Below are positions 63,928-64,000 of a DNA stretch of 64,000 nucleotides, piece after piece (position 1 is the stretch's first letter; each line of letters opens with the position of its first letter). Position numbers and translations under genes: made by a program. The notes beneath the pieces were generated by a model. It worked only from the letters and a program-made list of their open reading frames with translations. It was not told where the DNA came from and ran no database searches. Source of the stretch: Streptomyces sp. DG2A-72 (lineage in GTDB: Bacteria; Actinomycetota; Actinomycetes; Streptomycetales; Streptomycetaceae); contig NZ_JASTLC010000001.1 in assembly GCF_030499575.1 (NCBI RefSeq), positions 1 through 64,000 on the forward strand. The letters run 5' to 3'.

Positions 63928-64000
63928 ATGGCTGTACCGGCTGGGGTGGATCAGGCAGGGCCGTGTATCGAGTTGTCGTACGTGGACGCGGTACACGGGC
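63928..64000 (+). CDS. start of an unidentified gene (cut by window edge)
   Basis: ATG 63928 opens MAVPAGVDQAGPCIELSYVD followed by AVHG to the window end, with GGGGG 10 bases upstream. Only 24 codons are visible, so no family can be named. The preceding direct repeats make a transposase or a self-regulated gene plausible. Confidence 0.45.
   Translation, partial: MAVPAGVDQAGPCIELSYVDAVHG

Noticed and set aside
63781..64000. Terminal repeats considered as a linear-replicon telomere
   Set aside because: The repeats are direct, not nested palindromes, and lead into a gene start; the window edge is arbitrary.

Overview
The window is actinobacterial and almost certainly Streptomyces. G+C is very high throughout, and most recognisable genes have close Streptomyces-type architecture: SARP regulators, an AfsA-type butyrolactone synthase, DUF574 methyltransferases, XRE/DUF5753 and StrR-like regulators. 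The mix of specialised-metabolism genes, hormone-type regulators, many IS elements and truncated genes suggests an accessory region such as a chromosome arm or a large linear plasmid. This is inference; no telomere or replication origin was seen. No tRNA, rRNA or CRISPR array was recognised.

Reading frames fall into blocks. Roughly 1-16,000 and scattered later genes carry many single-base frame breaks, while 16,200-26,600 and many later genes are clean. I treated conserved homology across shifted frames as one damaged gene and gave outer limits. Real decay and sequencing error cannot be told apart from the sequence alone.

1-8,000 holds a mevalonate-pathway block (phosphomevalonate kinase end, type 2 IPP isomerase, HMG-CoA reductase, HMG-CoA synthase, NphT7-like acetoacetyl-CoA synthase), followed by tatA, tatC and a nitroreductase. 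8,000-15,700 holds an NRPS-like epimerisation/condensation protein, tatB, a didomain polyketide aromatase/cyclase, a type II thioesterase lacking its serine, and an internally deleted iron-sulfur protein. Together they look like a degraded terpenoid plus aromatic-polyketide cluster.

16,200-26,600 is an intact regulatory island: two SARPs, two TetR-type butyrolactone-receptor-like proteins, acyl-CoA carboxylase beta and epsilon subunits, an AfsA homologue, an NmrA-type reductase and an FAD monooxygenase. Five promoter regions carry candidate receptor operators with CGGTTTGT-like half sites, suggesting one hormone-controlled regulon that supplies malonyl-CoA and switches on the SARPs.

27,500-30,900 is an insertion-sequence island (IS5-type, IS427-type, IS701-type) next to a DUF2625 gene. 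31,000-36,600 holds a phosphotransferase and a sugar-use locus: truncated solute-binding protein, deleted sulfatase, secreted glycoside hydrolase, a second broken hydrolase and a frameshifted LacI regulator. 36,600-44,200 holds a serine recombinase with a ParB-like gene broken by an amber codon, an intact two-component system with a membrane protein, and a frameshifted StrR-like activator.

44,500-55,750 is rich in rearrangements: two IS630 elements, a third IS630 reduced to a small deletion derivative, an IS5-type fragment, an in-frame hydrolase-CorA chimera, an integrase stump and an intact Tat-exported class II cholesterol oxidase whose stop codon lies in an IS end. 55,750-64,000 holds an HNH nuclease, a HAD-like protein without the usual nucleophile, two DUF574 methyltransferases, a coupled XRE-DUF574-PucR operon, a kinase fragment, and at the edge a set of short direct repeats before a new gene.
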